A stretch of 64,000 nt of DNA from Anaerolineaceae bacterium (GTDB lineage Bacteria; Chloroflexota; Anaerolineae; Anaerolineales; Anaerolineaceae). The stretch is taken from contig JAQTMA010000001.1 of NCBI GenBank assembly GCA_028714615.1, positions 20,132-84,131 on the forward strand, written 5' to 3'. This document shows, piece after piece, positions 38,800-47,669 of this stretch. The notes under the pieces were generated by a model. That model searched no databases. It saw only the letters and a list, made by a program, of their open reading frames with translations, and was not told where the DNA came from. Within the stretch, counting starts at the first letter, position 1. Each line of letters begins with the position of its first letter. Made by a program: the position numbers and the translations under genes.

Positions 38800-41373
38800 T
38801 CAGGCTCCCATCGTGGCATTCAGGCGCGCCCTGCGGCGCTCGTCGACCATCGCCAGCCCCAAAGCGGCTGTGCCCTGATCGTAGAAATGCTGGTTGATCG
38901 TGTCTCCGCCCACCGAAGCCTGCGCCAGGCGTCCCGGACTACCGGAGAGAGATCCGCTGATGTTGACGTTTCCCAAAGCCCCGATCGCGCCATTGACATC
39001 AGTAGCGATCTTTTTGAAGGAATTGGTAAAGCCCGCCCCCAGTCCCAGGGCCATATTCTGCCCGATGCCTGCAAAGACCTTACTGGGACTGGCTATACCC
39101 AGGGCTTTTTTGACCCCGTCCACGATCCCGGTGAAGAACTTTTGGATGTTCTCCCCAAACGCCGCGGCATTATTCTGGATGCCCTGCCAGACCCCATCCA
39201 CGATGTTTTTACCCACATCCCAGAGGGTGGTCACCAGGCCTTTAACCCCGTCCGCGATTGCGGTCACCAGTTTCCCAGCCTCTGTTCCGAGCGTCGGAAG
39301 CATGCCCACAATCCCGGTAATTAGCATTGTCACGAGTTGCACGGCCGCCTCGCCGATCATCGGCAGCGCCGCAATGATCGCAGTAAAAATGGCGGTCACA
39401 ATCTGCGGGATGTAGGGTAGCAGGATTGGGATCGCCGCAATGAGTCCAGTGGCCAGCGCCAGGATAAGCTGCAGGGCTGCTTGAATGAGCGCAGGGAGGT
39501 TCTCCAGGAGCGTCAGGATGATCTTCGGGATGATCTCGAGGATAGTCGGGATGAGCTGGGGCAGCGCAGCCGCGATGCCGGTCGCCAGGGTGATGATGAG
39601 CTGCAGCGCCGTTTCAATCAGCATCGGCAGCTGGGGCAGGATGCCGTTGACCAGAGCCAGCACCAACTGCAGGCCGGTCTGCATGATCATCGGCAAGCTG
39701 GTGATCACGAACTGGATGAAAGCATTGATGAGCTGCAGCACGACTGGCAGGAGCGCGGGAATGGCCGTGACGAGGGAACTGGCCAGACCGTTGATGATCG
39801 AAAGGCCCGTCTGCAGGAGCCGCTCCGGTTTTGTGGCCAGGTTGGTGAGGAGATTGCCGATCATCTCGCCGATCCCACTGGCCATGTCTCCCGAACCCGC
39901 TCCGGAGAAGAGCTCTTTGAACAGACCACTGATCCCGCCGGTCTTCAAAGTGTTCGCCAGGCTGCCGATCTTGTCGGCAATCCCGGCAACGCTGTCCTTC
40001 AATTGGATGGCCTTATCGACGTTGTCACGGCCAAAGATGGAATTGAGTGCCCCCCGGATGTTCCCGGTCTGCAGCTTAGTGAAGACCTCATCCATCTTCC
40101 CGCCGAATTCGCCAATTTTGGTCGTCAGCCATTCCACTCCCTTGGTCATCGTAGAGCTTTCCAGGAAGTTATTCAGCAGGGTGGTGGCCCGCGTAACGAT
40201 CGGGAGAAGCGCCGTGCCGATTTTGGCCTTGAGGTTCTCCACCTGGCTGGCCAGGATCCTCTGCTGGTTAGCTAGTCCTCCCGAGGTGCGAGCAAAATCA
40301 CCCTGGGCCAAGGCCGTCTGCTCCATGATCAGCGCGTAGCTCGCCTGAGCTTTAGCCGCGGCCGGCAGCTCGCCGTTGACCTCCTTGAAGCCCATCTTGA
40401 GCGCCTGGGTCTTCAAGGCAGCCGCGGATATATTGACCCCCAACGCCTTCAAGGGTTCGGTTTCTCCGGTGAGCCCGGCTCGTAATTTCTCGAGCACTTC
40501 CTCCGGAGAGAGGTTGTTGAAACTGGCCAGGTCCCCGGCCAGCTTGACTATACCCACCGACATATCGGCGCTTTTGTCGTCAGTCATGCCCATCGAGCGA
40601 AACAGGTTGCCGTACGTCCCAGCGGCAGCCAGGGCAGCATTTTCCGACATACCCAGCGACGTCGCTGAATCCTTGCCGAATGCCAGCACGCGCCCGGACG
40701 CGTCTCCAAAGACCACCCCCACTTTGGAAACCGTCTCATTCAGGTCGCTGGCCGGGCCGATGGTTTTGGCTGCCAGGGCGCCAATGGCCACACCTGCAGC
40801 CGTGGCGGCCCCCACCAGTCCGAGGGCCAGGCCTGCTGTGAGTTTGGCCACGTGGACTACCAGAGAGCCTAGTCCGGTGGCGGCTGATTTGGCATGGCCA
40901 ACGAGACCCTTGAGGGCGTTACCCAGGTGATCCGTAGAGGTGCGCGCTTTATCTTCGTGCTTCTGCAGCGCCTGGGTCTGATCTCCGGCGCCTTTGCTCT
41001 CTTTGCCCATCGCCTCGAGCGCAGCGCCTGACTGCCGGAGCTCGCCCTGCATTTTGTTCAGGGTTTCGGTCTCTTTGTTGATGCTGATCTGGAGCAAGTC
41101 CAGCTCTTTTTTGCTGGTCTTTCCATCCGCGGCTAGCTCCTGGTAGACCCGGCTGAGCCCGTCCACCTTCTGCTGCTGCAGTCCGATCTGGCCGGTGAGC
41201 GCCTTGATGCGCGCTTCCAGGCCGGCGCTGGACTTGTCCCAGTCGCCCATACTGGCTGCGACTGCCTTGAATCCGGATTCAATCACCCGGACCTGGCGAT
41301 TGAGGTCAGCAACGCCGGCCTTGTAATTGGTCGTGTCGAGGGCTACTTTTCCACTCAGCGGGTTATCGCTCAT
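38800..41373 (-). CDS. Tape measure protein
   Basis: 857 aa, longest tail gene. N-terminal coiled coil (~25-150), phage-tail-minor domain with ATAAGVAIGALAAKTIGPASD and MSENAALAAAGTYGNLFRSM, long hydrophobic repeats (~500-700: AIPALLPVVLQLINAF), and a C-terminal KKALGIASPSKVFAGIGQNM motif typical of tape measures. Sets tail length and is ejected into the cell. Confidence 0.92.
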   Translation of the reverse strand: MSDNPLSGKVALDTTNYKAGVADLNRQVRVIESGFKAVAASMGDWDKSSAGLEARIKALTGQIGLQQQKVDGLSRVYQELAADGKTSKKELDLLQISINKETETLNKMQGELRQSGAALEAMGKESKGAGDQTQALQKHEDKARTSTDHLGNALKGLVGHAKSAATGLGSLVVHVAKLTAGLALGLVGAATAAGVAIGALAAKTIGPASDLNETVSKVGVVFGDASGRVLAFGKDSATSLGMSENAALAAAGTYGNLFRSMGMTDDKSADMSVGIVKLAGDLASFNNLSPEEVLEKLRAGLTGETEPLKALGVNISAAALKTQALKMGFKEVNGELPAAAKAQASYALIMEQTALAQGDFARTSGGLANQQRILASQVENLKAKIGTALLPIVTRATTLLNNFLESSTMTKGVEWLTTKIGEFGGKMDEVFTKLQTGNIRGALNSIFGRDNVDKAIQLKDSVAGIADKIGSLANTLKTGGISGLFKELFSGAGSGDMASGIGEMIGNLLTNLATKPERLLQTGLSIINGLASSLVTAIPALLPVVLQLINAFIQFVITSLPMIMQTGLQLVLALVNGILPQLPMLIETALQLIITLATGIAAALPQLIPTILEIIPKIILTLLENLPALIQAALQLILALATGLIAAIPILLPYIPQIVTAIFTAIIAALPMIGEAAVQLVTMLITGIVGMLPTLGTEAGKLVTAIADGVKGLVTTLWDVGKNIVDGVWQGIQNNAAAFGENIQKFFTGIVDGVKKALGIASPSKVFAGIGQNMALGLGAGFTNSFKKIATDVNGAIGALGNVNISGSLSGSPGRLAQASVGGDTINQHFYDQGTAALGLAMVDERRRARLNATMGA

Positions 41374-41380
41374 GGGTTGC

Positions 41381-41584
41381 CTACATCCAATCCACCTGGT
41401 CGCAGTACACCGATTGCGCGGTTCCTGATACGCCCGAGAGCTTCATCAGGAACGGGAGCAAACTCTCGATATCGGTATCATCGATATCTTTCAGCGACCA
41501 GTTGAACGCTTTGACCAGGGTGATCTCAATGTCCACCATCCAATCACCCAGATCCGTGATCGGGTCTTGGGTCAAAGCGTCCAT
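41381..41584 (-). CDS. Tail assembly chaperone, second reading frame (67 aa from ATG)
   Basis: Begins MDALTQDPITDLGDWMVDIE; made mainly as a -1 frameshift extension of the 107-aa chaperone gene 41602-41925. The frame is open back to the slippery site, giving an intervening IAPGTDQ. Own start is possible but its ribosome site is poor. Lies immediately before the tape measure gene, as in lambda G/T. Confidence 0.75.
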   Translation of the reverse strand: MDALTQDPITDLGDWMVDIEITLVKAFNWSLKDIDDTDIESLLPFLMKLSGVSGTAQSVYCDQVDWM

Positions 41585-41601
41585 CTGGTCCGTCCCCGGT
41601 G

Positions 41602-41925
41602 CTATCCCGGGGGTGGCGGGTTTGGGACCAGGCCCCCCGCCTTGTTGACGATCTGCTCGATCACGGCGATCATATCGGTGACATCGGCGCCCTTATCCAG
41701 GTCGTCGATGGTGAAACGGTCTCCGAAAATGGTCACCACCAGCCCGGCCAGCTCATCCAGGATCTTCTCATCCAGGTTGGCCGGGTCCAGCGCGTCCGTG
41801 TTGAGCTGCTTGGCCATTTTGATGGCGCGCTTGAGGATGCCCCAGGGCACCACCGAGCGGGTAAAGGTTTTAATCGGCGCGTCTTCGGCATCATAGAGCG
41901 TGATCGTGATCGGGGTTCCCGACAT
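41602..41925 (-). CDS. Tail assembly chaperone with -1 frameshift site
   Basis: 107 aa, starts MSGTPITITLYDAEDAPIKT, ends in a Pro-rich tail with PPPG just before TAG. It binds the tape measure protein during tail assembly. The slippery heptamer at 41605-41611 lets a fraction of ribosomes make a 181-aa fusion with the downstream frame (41381-41604). Confidence 0.82.
   Translation of the reverse strand: MSGTPITITLYDAEDAPIKTFTRSVVPWGILKRAIKMAKQLNTDALDPANLDEKILDELAGLVVTIFGDRFTIDDLDKGADVTDMIAVIEQIVNKAGGLVPNPPPPG
41605..41611 (-). promoter_or_regulatory. Programmed -1 frameshift heptamer
   Basis: Minus strand C-CCG-GGA fits X-XXY-YYZ exactly, one codon before the TAG stop (41602-41604). Slipping to CCC-GGG continues into ATA GCA CCG and the second chaperone frame, which has no stop before 41381. 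Confidence 0.75.
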
Positions 41926-41934
41926 ACATCACCC

Positions 41935-42852
41935 TTAGGCCGTACCGAAATCGATGGCCGCGTTGAGCGCCTGGCCATAGATATCCTTGACCGCGATCGC
42001 CACGATATAGGTGGAAGCTGCATCCAAGGATGCATTCGGATTGACGGTTAGGATCTTTTTGGTGGCGTCCAGGCTATTGGTGCAGGCCACGGCCGTACCG
42101 TCAGCCTTAACTACCACCACGTGGGCAATGGCATCCGCCGTCAGGGCGTTGTTGAAGGTCAAGGTGATGGTCTTGGTCACCGCTACCGTTGCAGCTCCGT
42201 CGATCGGATCCGCTACCGAGATCGCCAGGGCGGAGACAGCCGCTACTGCAGGCGTCTGCACCTGGCTGAACCATGTGGACCCGCTGAAGTTGAGCGTATC
42301 CTCGTCGCCCACCACTCGTTTGACCGCTTTGAGAACCCCGCTGCCGATATCGAACTTATAGATCGATGGGATGGCCTTGAAATTGAGCTTGGCCGTCTTG
42401 GGCTCGGGTTTCTCGCCGCGCGTGGCGGTTTCCTCATCCGGAGGGCTGAATTTGCCCTTCATGAACCAGTAATAGCGGTATTTGCCATTGGACTTCATCG
42501 ACCGGAAGGCCAGGGCCACATCCGGAGGCGAGCCGCCGTAGTCATACATACGCCCGGTGGTGGCGTCAAAGGCTTTGCCCAGCACCAGCGCCTGCATCTC
42601 GAGCGGCAACCCGGTCACCTCCAGCTCCACGTCGGTGGGGCCCTCAGAGGTCATCACGTCGTAGGGTTGGTCATCGGCATACTGAGTATCCTGGGAGCTG
42701 GTGACCTTCTGGCTGGCGGTTGCGGCCGGCGCCAGGTATTCGGGGGTGCCGGCGACGTACCCGGCGGCCGTGTCCTGGGTGACCAGGGCCACATACAACG
42801 AGTCCAGGCCAACCCGGCTTTTATACTCTCCTGCGTTCGCATTCACTGTCAT
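41935..42852 (-). CDS. Major tail tube protein with Ig-like domain (copy B)
   Basis: Identical to the gene at 144-1061: 305-aa tail tube subunit with Big_5-type C-terminal domain. In this copy the downstream tail chaperone and tape measure are complete, confirming the tail module order. Confidence 0.85.
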   Translation of the reverse strand: MTVNANAGEYKSRVGLDSLYVALVTQDTAAGYVAGTPEYLAPAATASQKVTSSQDTQYADDQPYDVMTSEGPTDVELEVTGLPLEMQALVLGKAFDATTGRMYDYGGSPPDVALAFRSMKSNGKYRYYWFMKGKFSPPDEETATRGEKPEPKTAKLNFKAIPSIYKFDIGSGVLKAVKRVVGDEDTLNFSGSTWFSQVQTPAVAAVSALAISVADPIDGAATVAVTKTITLTFNNALTADAIAHVVVVKADGTAVACTNSLDATKKILTVNPNASLDAASTYIVAIAVKDIYGQALNAAIDFGTA

Positions 42853-42854
42853 GG

Positions 42855-43202
42855 CTATAGCTCCTCTTCTAAATAGTAGAATTCCATTGAGAGACCGAAA
42901 TGCCTGGTCTGTTCGTTGTAGGGTAGTTCCCGCAACGGTCCGCGGGTGAAGCCAACAGCGGTCATTGCGGTAGCGATCGCCGGTATGACCGCCAGGCCCG
43001 CCCGGTTGTAGTAGCTCACCTGCACGTGGTAGCTGCGGCTCTTTTCGACGTCATCTGCATGCTGCTCGGGTGGCGCTGCGATCAAGAAGAACACCAGGTA
43101 CTCATTCGGCAGCTCCCCGCCCGTAGCAGCCAGGTAGACACCTTCCGCTTTGGGCAGGCTGAGACCTGTCAGGGCTGCGCTGATCCGCTCCCAGATGCTC
43201 AT
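42855..43202 (-). CDS. Tail terminator / completion protein (copy B)
   Basis: Identical to 1064-1411 (115 aa). Assigned by position between the gp10-like gene and the tube gene. Confidence 0.65.
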   Translation of the reverse strand: MSIWERISAALTGLSLPKAEGVYLAATGGELPNEYLVFFLIAAPPEQHADDVEKSRSYHVQVSYYNRAGLAVIPAIATAMTAVGFTRGPLRELPYNEQTRHFGLSMEFYYLEEEL

Positions 43203-43594
43203 AGCGCGCCTTTCTCTTCGAAGACCTGGCGCATCGCTCGGCGAGCCTTGCCCATGTCCGAGTCGAGCGTCGGGCGGATGTAGGGATGCGCCGGCATATT
43301 AGCGGATCCAAACTCCTGCACATTGCCATACCGGGCGGTATCGGCGTCGGTGTCTTTGAGCAGCCCCACCTCCACAAAGTGGAAATTGCCATCTTGCTGA
43401 GGCTCCGAGCAGTCGATTTTTGACTGCAGGTTGTGCGTGTCGACCGCCACCCGCGCTTGCATGCCATCCACCAGCACAGCACCACCGGCCTGCAGGGCCT
43501 CATCGGCAACCTGGTCGATATCCTGACCGGCCTGGGCGATGCGCTCCAGGTAGTCTTCAAAACCTTTGGTGGTGAGCCGTGTCTTGATGGGCAT
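43199..43594 (-). CDS. HK97 gp10-like head-tail protein (copy B)
   Basis: Identical to 1408-1803 (131 aa), with the PAHPYIRPTLDSDM signature near the C-terminus. Confidence 0.8.
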   Translation of the reverse strand: MPIKTRLTTKGFEDYLERIAQAGQDIDQVADEALQAGGAVLVDGMQARVAVDTHNLQSKIDCSEPQQDGNFHFVEVGLLKDTDADTARYGNVQEFGSANMPAHPYIRPTLDSDMGKARRAMRQVFEEKGAL

Positions 43595-43598
43595 TAGC

Positions 43599-43883
43599 TT
43601 ACGCCTTTTCGATCCAGTGCCATGTTCCGGGTTTTGGCTCTTCAGAGAACATCACCGATGTGCGCCAAAAATGACCGTGTTTGACCTCGGCAGGGCTAAT
43701 GCCAAAGTTGGCAAAGAGATTTTCCTCGGTCGGACCATACGGCGCGTCATTTGGGCCATCGGTGATCACCTGCAAATTTGAACAACCATTTTCTCCCCAA
43801 ACGCGCACGACCTCCGCAGGGCAGTGCTTCCCGTTAGGCATAACATAATGCACTTTACGACCTTCAGTTAATCCGTCCATCAT
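43599..43883 (-). CDS. Small phage protein, unknown (copy B)
   Basis: Identical to 1808-2092 (94 aa). Trp/His-rich, no family recognised. Confidence 0.7.
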   Translation of the reverse strand: MMDGLTEGRKVHYVMPNGKHCPAEVVRVWGENGCSNLQVITDGPNDAPYGPTEENLFANFGISPAEVKHGHFWRTSVMFSEEPKPGTWHWIEKA

Positions 43884-43891
43884 TCTCCTTT

Positions 43892-44236
43892 TTACCCGGC
43901 CTTCATTTGCCGAACCTTTAGCTCAAGATATTCGTTTCGCTGTTGGATATTGTCGATCGAGACGATCTCGTAGCGCTCCGTTCCCAGCAGCACCGCGCAG
44001 GTCGTGTCGATCCCGTTCCGATGTCGGATGGTGACCGTCGCCGCAGCTTCCGCTTCGATGGACTGTGCCGCCCAGGCTTCCGAGCCGTGCACGTTGACCC
44101 ACTTGGCCCACACATCCGCGATCTTGGTCCACGTCGGCACCGGAAACCCACCCGTTTCCACGGAAACGGTACGTGATTGCAGTTGCACTAGGGTCCGCAG
44201 CTCGCCCGGGTTGGTCACCTTCCCGTTTAAGTTCAT
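43892..44236 (-). CDS. Head closure protein (copy B)
   Basis: Identical to 2101-2445 (114 aa), SPP1 gp16-like head-tail joining family. Confidence 0.82.
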   Translation of the reverse strand: MNLNGKVTNPGELRTLVQLQSRTVSVETGGFPVPTWTKIADVWAKWVNVHGSEAWAAQSIEAEAAATVTIRHRNGIDTTCAVLLGTERYEIVSIDNIQQRNEYLELKVRQMKAG

Positions 44237-44835
44237 CAGTCCTCGGTCCAGAAGTCGAGCGTGGTATCCACCGTCTGCCCGTACACGTCCGCCGGGTGAT
44301 CCAGCACCACCAGGTAGGCAGTATTGCTCGCCAGGTTGCTGTTCGGGTTCACCGTCAGCACCTTACCGGTTACATCCAGGGTGTTCGTAGTTGCAACCGC
44401 ACCGCCCGCGCTGGTCTGCAGAGTCACATGGCTGATCGCATCCGCCGCCATCTCGTTGTTGAACTGCAGCACGACGTTGGTGGAGATCGCCATCTCGCCA
44501 TAAAGATTAATATTTATCAGCCGCAGCGGCTCAAACGGCACGCCGGCGCTGCCCAAGAGCATCGCCAGCGCCTTCAACTGGACCATCACCGCCACCAACC
44601 CAAATCCCAGCGCACCACCGGCTGCCATGCCGCCCGGGTCCTCGTGCCAGCGCACCAGCAGCATGCGCGCCGCAGATTTTGCCTGCGGGTAGATGGTCGT
44701 GTCCTTCGTCCAATCTCGCCCGGTCGCCGTCTCGAGATAACCGTCGACCAGCGGCAGCAGGTCCAGCATGGCCTGGTCTGTCACGACACACCGCAACACA
44801 GTGGCAGCCTCGGCGCTCGTCAAAATATTGGTCAT
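44236..44835 (-). CDS. Head-tail connector with Ig-like domain (copy B)
   Basis: Identical to 2445-3044 (199 aa): helical adaptor followed by a Big_5-type Ig domain. Confidence 0.75.
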   Translation of the reverse strand: MTNILTSAEAATVLRCVVTDQAMLDLLPLVDGYLETATGRDWTKDTTIYPQAKSAARMLLVRWHEDPGGMAAGGALGFGLVAVMVQLKALAMLLGSAGVPFEPLRLININLYGEMAISTNVVLQFNNEMAADAISHVTLQTSAGGAVATTNTLDVTGKVLTVNPNSNLASNTAYLVVLDHPADVYGQTVDTTLDFWTED

Positions 44836-44847
44836 CGATGCTCCATC

Positions 44848-44877
44848 CTGGCCCGGATCGGCTCGGACCCGGGCCAG
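44848..44877 (-). other. Intergenic hairpin (copy B)
   Basis: Identical to 3057-3086; 9-bp CTGGCCCGG/CCGGGCCAG arms. Confidence 0.55.
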
Positions 44878-44887
44878 AAGTTGTCCG

Positions 44888-45331
44888 TTAGTCGATCACT
44901 TCGACGACCGAAGCAATGTGATCCACCGGCTGGTAACGGCCGTTGAATCCGTAGATTTCCGCGCTGATGACACTCTCGGCGACACCGACGGTGATCGAGA
45001 GCCGCGCGTGCGTGAAACCGCTATTGACTTTCAGCTCGTCGCTGCGGAGGTTGATCATCGCCTGGTCATTATCATTGGTGGCTTTGACAAGCGCCGTGAT
45101 GGCCTTGCCGGCGATATCCTCCGCGCCGGCCCCGGCCGCGCTGGTGGCCTGCTCCAGTTTGGCGTTCACCGTTGCGCCTGCGCCCAACACCCCGGTATGG
45201 ATGACCGCCAAAATGGAGTCGACGTCCACCAGCGATACCCAGCCCGTGGTCACCGTCGCCGCTGCCTGGCTGACCGGGTCCAACACCGCCAACAAAGCGA
45301 TTTGTTCGGAAGGTTTGATATTCGGGTTCAT
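44888..45331 (-). CDS. Putative capsid decoration protein (copy B)
   Basis: Identical to 3097-3540 (147 aa), flanked by the same two hairpins. Confidence 0.6.
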   Translation of the reverse strand: MNPNIKPSEQIALLAVLDPVSQAAATVTTGWVSLVDVDSILAVIHTGVLGAGATVNAKLEQATSAAGAGAEDIAGKAITALVKATNDNDQAMINLRSDELKVNSGFTHARLSITVGVAESVISAEIYGFNGRYQPVDHIASVVEVID

Positions 45332-45367
45332 GTTTCACCTTTCCATTCGTTTCTCGATCTCGCTCAA

Positions 45368-45388
45368 GGGACCGGGGATCCCGGTCCC
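45368..45388 (-). other. Intergenic hairpin after capsid gene (copy B)
   Basis: Identical to 3577-3597; GGGACCGGG/CCCGGTCCC with a 3-base loop. Confidence 0.6.
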
Positions 45389-45408
45389 AGGTAAACGAGT
45401 GATTTGAA

Positions 45409-46686
45409 TTACGCGCGTGCGTCCAACGTCACGAAGTGGCTACGGGTGGAAGATCCCTTGGCCGGGCTGACCGGCGCAGAAAGGAACGGCTGCCCGTTCA
45501 TCCGGAACGTCCAGCGGAACGCCTGCAGGCCGTAGTCGAAGTACAGGTGCATGGAACTCGCAAACTGCACCCCGCCCTCGCTGGTAATGGCGTAGTATCC
45601 GGCCTTGAGATTGACCAGGTGGATATCGCCCTTATCGCCCAGCGTTTCGCACTGTTCGCTGAAGCGCACGGGCCTGCCCAGCAGCAGCCCGCCGGGAGCG
45701 TTCTGTAAACCGGTCGACGGCGGTGTCCAGACCAATTGGTTGCCCAGGGTCATTGTCATGAGCTGGGGCAGCGCATCTTGGTTGATGTACCAGGCCGCGC
45801 CCGATGCACCCAGGATGCGGGCATACATGCCGGCGATATTCTCGGCGACCAGCGTGTCCGCTGTCTGGTTAAGCTTTTTTGCCACGCTCACCAGGGCCCC
45901 CGATTTCATATAACCCAAGGGCTGGCCTGCGCCGGTGCCGCCCACGATGGCGGTATTGATCTTCCAGCGGATGGCCTGTCCGGCCTTGTTCGTCAGGCGG
46001 GCAGCCAGCCGCGGCGCATCGGCCAGGAGCTGGTCGGTGGCGGTCACAAACGCGTACAGGTCGTGCAGCCGCATTTGCTCTGCTTCGGTTACCAGCTTTG
46101 ATGGCGTCATCTGACTGGCCTCGGAACGCCATTTGGCCTGTACGCCGGTTGCGCCCCACGGTGTGGATTCGTCCCGCAGAAACTCAACAGCGTTGGAGCC
46201 GGTCGGCTCGTTATCGGTCTCAGCGATCAGTGCATCCTGCTCCATCGCCACTTCCCAGATTTCCTGGCGGAAGGCTGGCGGCACCATGCGCCCCTCGCTC
46301 GAGCCGGTCTCCTGGTGAAAATCGGTCGGAGCCGCGCCCATCTGCAGGCGTTCATCGGTCCGCCCGCCGGGGGTATACAACCCCTTGACCGCCAGGGCGA
46401 AATCTGCCACATCGGCAAAGCCGCGTTTTGGGTCGTCTTCGCCACGGTCGTGCATCTCGATGCGCGGCAGGGCTGTCGCCGTGCGCTCGCGCTCGCGCCG
46501 GGCTTCATGCCGGGCCAGGTCGGCGCCGAGTTTATCCAGGCGGGTGTTGATGGCATCGTCGCGCGCCTTTTCTTCGGCCGTCAGCTCTCGGCTCTCTTTT
46601 TCGGCCTGGTCGAAAATCCGCTTGCCTTCTGCGATCAGGTCGGTCCGCTCTTGCAAAAGGCTTTTATACATTTGACTTTCGTTCAT
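45409..46686 (-). CDS. HK97-family major capsid protein (copy B)
   Basis: Identical to 3618-4895 (425 aa): scaffold coiled coil plus HK97 fold. Confidence 0.92.
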   Translation of the reverse strand: MNESQMYKSLLQERTDLIAEGKRIFDQAEKESRELTAEEKARDDAINTRLDKLGADLARHEARRERERTATALPRIEMHDRGEDDPKRGFADVADFALAVKGLYTPGGRTDERLQMGAAPTDFHQETGSSEGRMVPPAFRQEIWEVAMEQDALIAETDNEPTGSNAVEFLRDESTPWGATGVQAKWRSEASQMTPSKLVTEAEQMRLHDLYAFVTATDQLLADAPRLAARLTNKAGQAIRWKINTAIVGGTGAGQPLGYMKSGALVSVAKKLNQTADTLVAENIAGMYARILGASGAAWYINQDALPQLMTMTLGNQLVWTPPSTGLQNAPGGLLLGRPVRFSEQCETLGDKGDIHLVNLKAGYYAITSEGGVQFASSMHLYFDYGLQAFRWTFRMNGQPFLSAPVSPAKGSSTRSHFVTLDARA

Positions 46687-46733
46687 GGTTCACCTCTGCT
46701 TCAAAATGAATAGGATGGGTACTTTCTTCCACT

Positions 46734-47669
46734 CTACGGAGCGGCCGAACCCGGCTCGACGGAGCCAGTATTCTCACTCAGGCGCATGCGGCGCCTGCGA
46801 AAATCCAAATCTGCACTGGCGCTCTTGCGCGCCCCGGGGGTGCGCTGCAGGCGCTCGACAGTCTCGTCCAGGGTAGCCACCCGATCAGCCATGCCCAGGG
46901 CCAGGGCCTGTTTGGCGCCCACCACGCGTCCCTCGCCAAAACCATTACGCACGTCGGCGGGTTTCACGCCCCGGTTGCGCGCCACGGCTTTGACAAATTG
47001 GTCGTAGGCTTCCGCCACGCGCCCTTGAATAGCTGCTCGGGCTTCCTCGCTTAATGGCTCGTACGGGTTTCCTTCCGTTTTGTACTTCCCCTCACTGATC
47101 AGGGAGACCTTCACGCCCTCTTTGGCCAGGGATTCGCTCAGATCTTCGTGTACGGCGAAGACCCCGATCGCGCCTACCTCGCCCGATGGGCTGACGATCA
47201 TCTCGTCGGCGGCGGATGCGATCCAATAAGCGGCGCTGGCAGCCATATGGTTGCTGACGGCGAGGATCGGTTTGGCGCCCCGCGCGTCGAATACCTTGCG
47301 GCTCAGCTCGTCGATGCCTGAGATCGATCCGCCGGGGGAATCCACATCCAGCACGATGGCGCCCACGTCCGGATTTTTCACCAGCTCGTCAAAGCGCTTG
47401 CCGAAGACCTCGGCGGACGTTGCTCCGCTGGTTTCGGTAAACAGATTGGCGCGCGGCACGATGGTGCCAAATAGTGGCAGCACTGCCACACTTCCCGCGA
47501 TGCGGTCGGCCGGTCTCCGCGCTCCGTGGATGCGGGTTTGCACTTCCTCCGCGTCCAGTTTCTCCCCGGCGAAATGGCGGGTAACCACCTCTACGATCAC
47601 CGCTAGCTTTCCGGGCAGGATCGCCCAGGGGGTTTCCATGAGTGCGTGGCTGATGTGGACTGTGGTCAT
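46734..47669 (-). CDS. S49/SppA-type prohead protease (copy B)
   Basis: Identical to 4943-5878 (311 aa); nucleophile Ser in NHMAASAAYW; start overlaps the portal stop. Confidence 0.9.
   Translation of the reverse strand: MTTVHISHALMETPWAILPGKLAVIVEVVTRHFAGEKLDAEEVQTRIHGARRPADRIAGSVAVLPLFGTIVPRANLFTETSGATSAEVFGKRFDELVKNPDVGAIVLDVDSPGGSISGIDELSRKVFDARGAKPILAVSNHMAASAAYWIASAADEMIVSPSGEVGAIGVFAVHEDLSESLAKEGVKVSLISEGKYKTEGNPYEPLSEEARAAIQGRVAEAYDQFVKAVARNRGVKPADVRNGFGEGRVVGAKQALALGMADRVATLDETVERLQRTPGARKSASADLDFRRRRMRLSENTGSVEPGSAAP

Noticed and set aside
38887..40930. Long rightward open frames opposite the tape measure gene
   Set aside because: Antisense frames caused by the biased composition of hydrophobic repeats; no ribosome sites, no recognisable domains.
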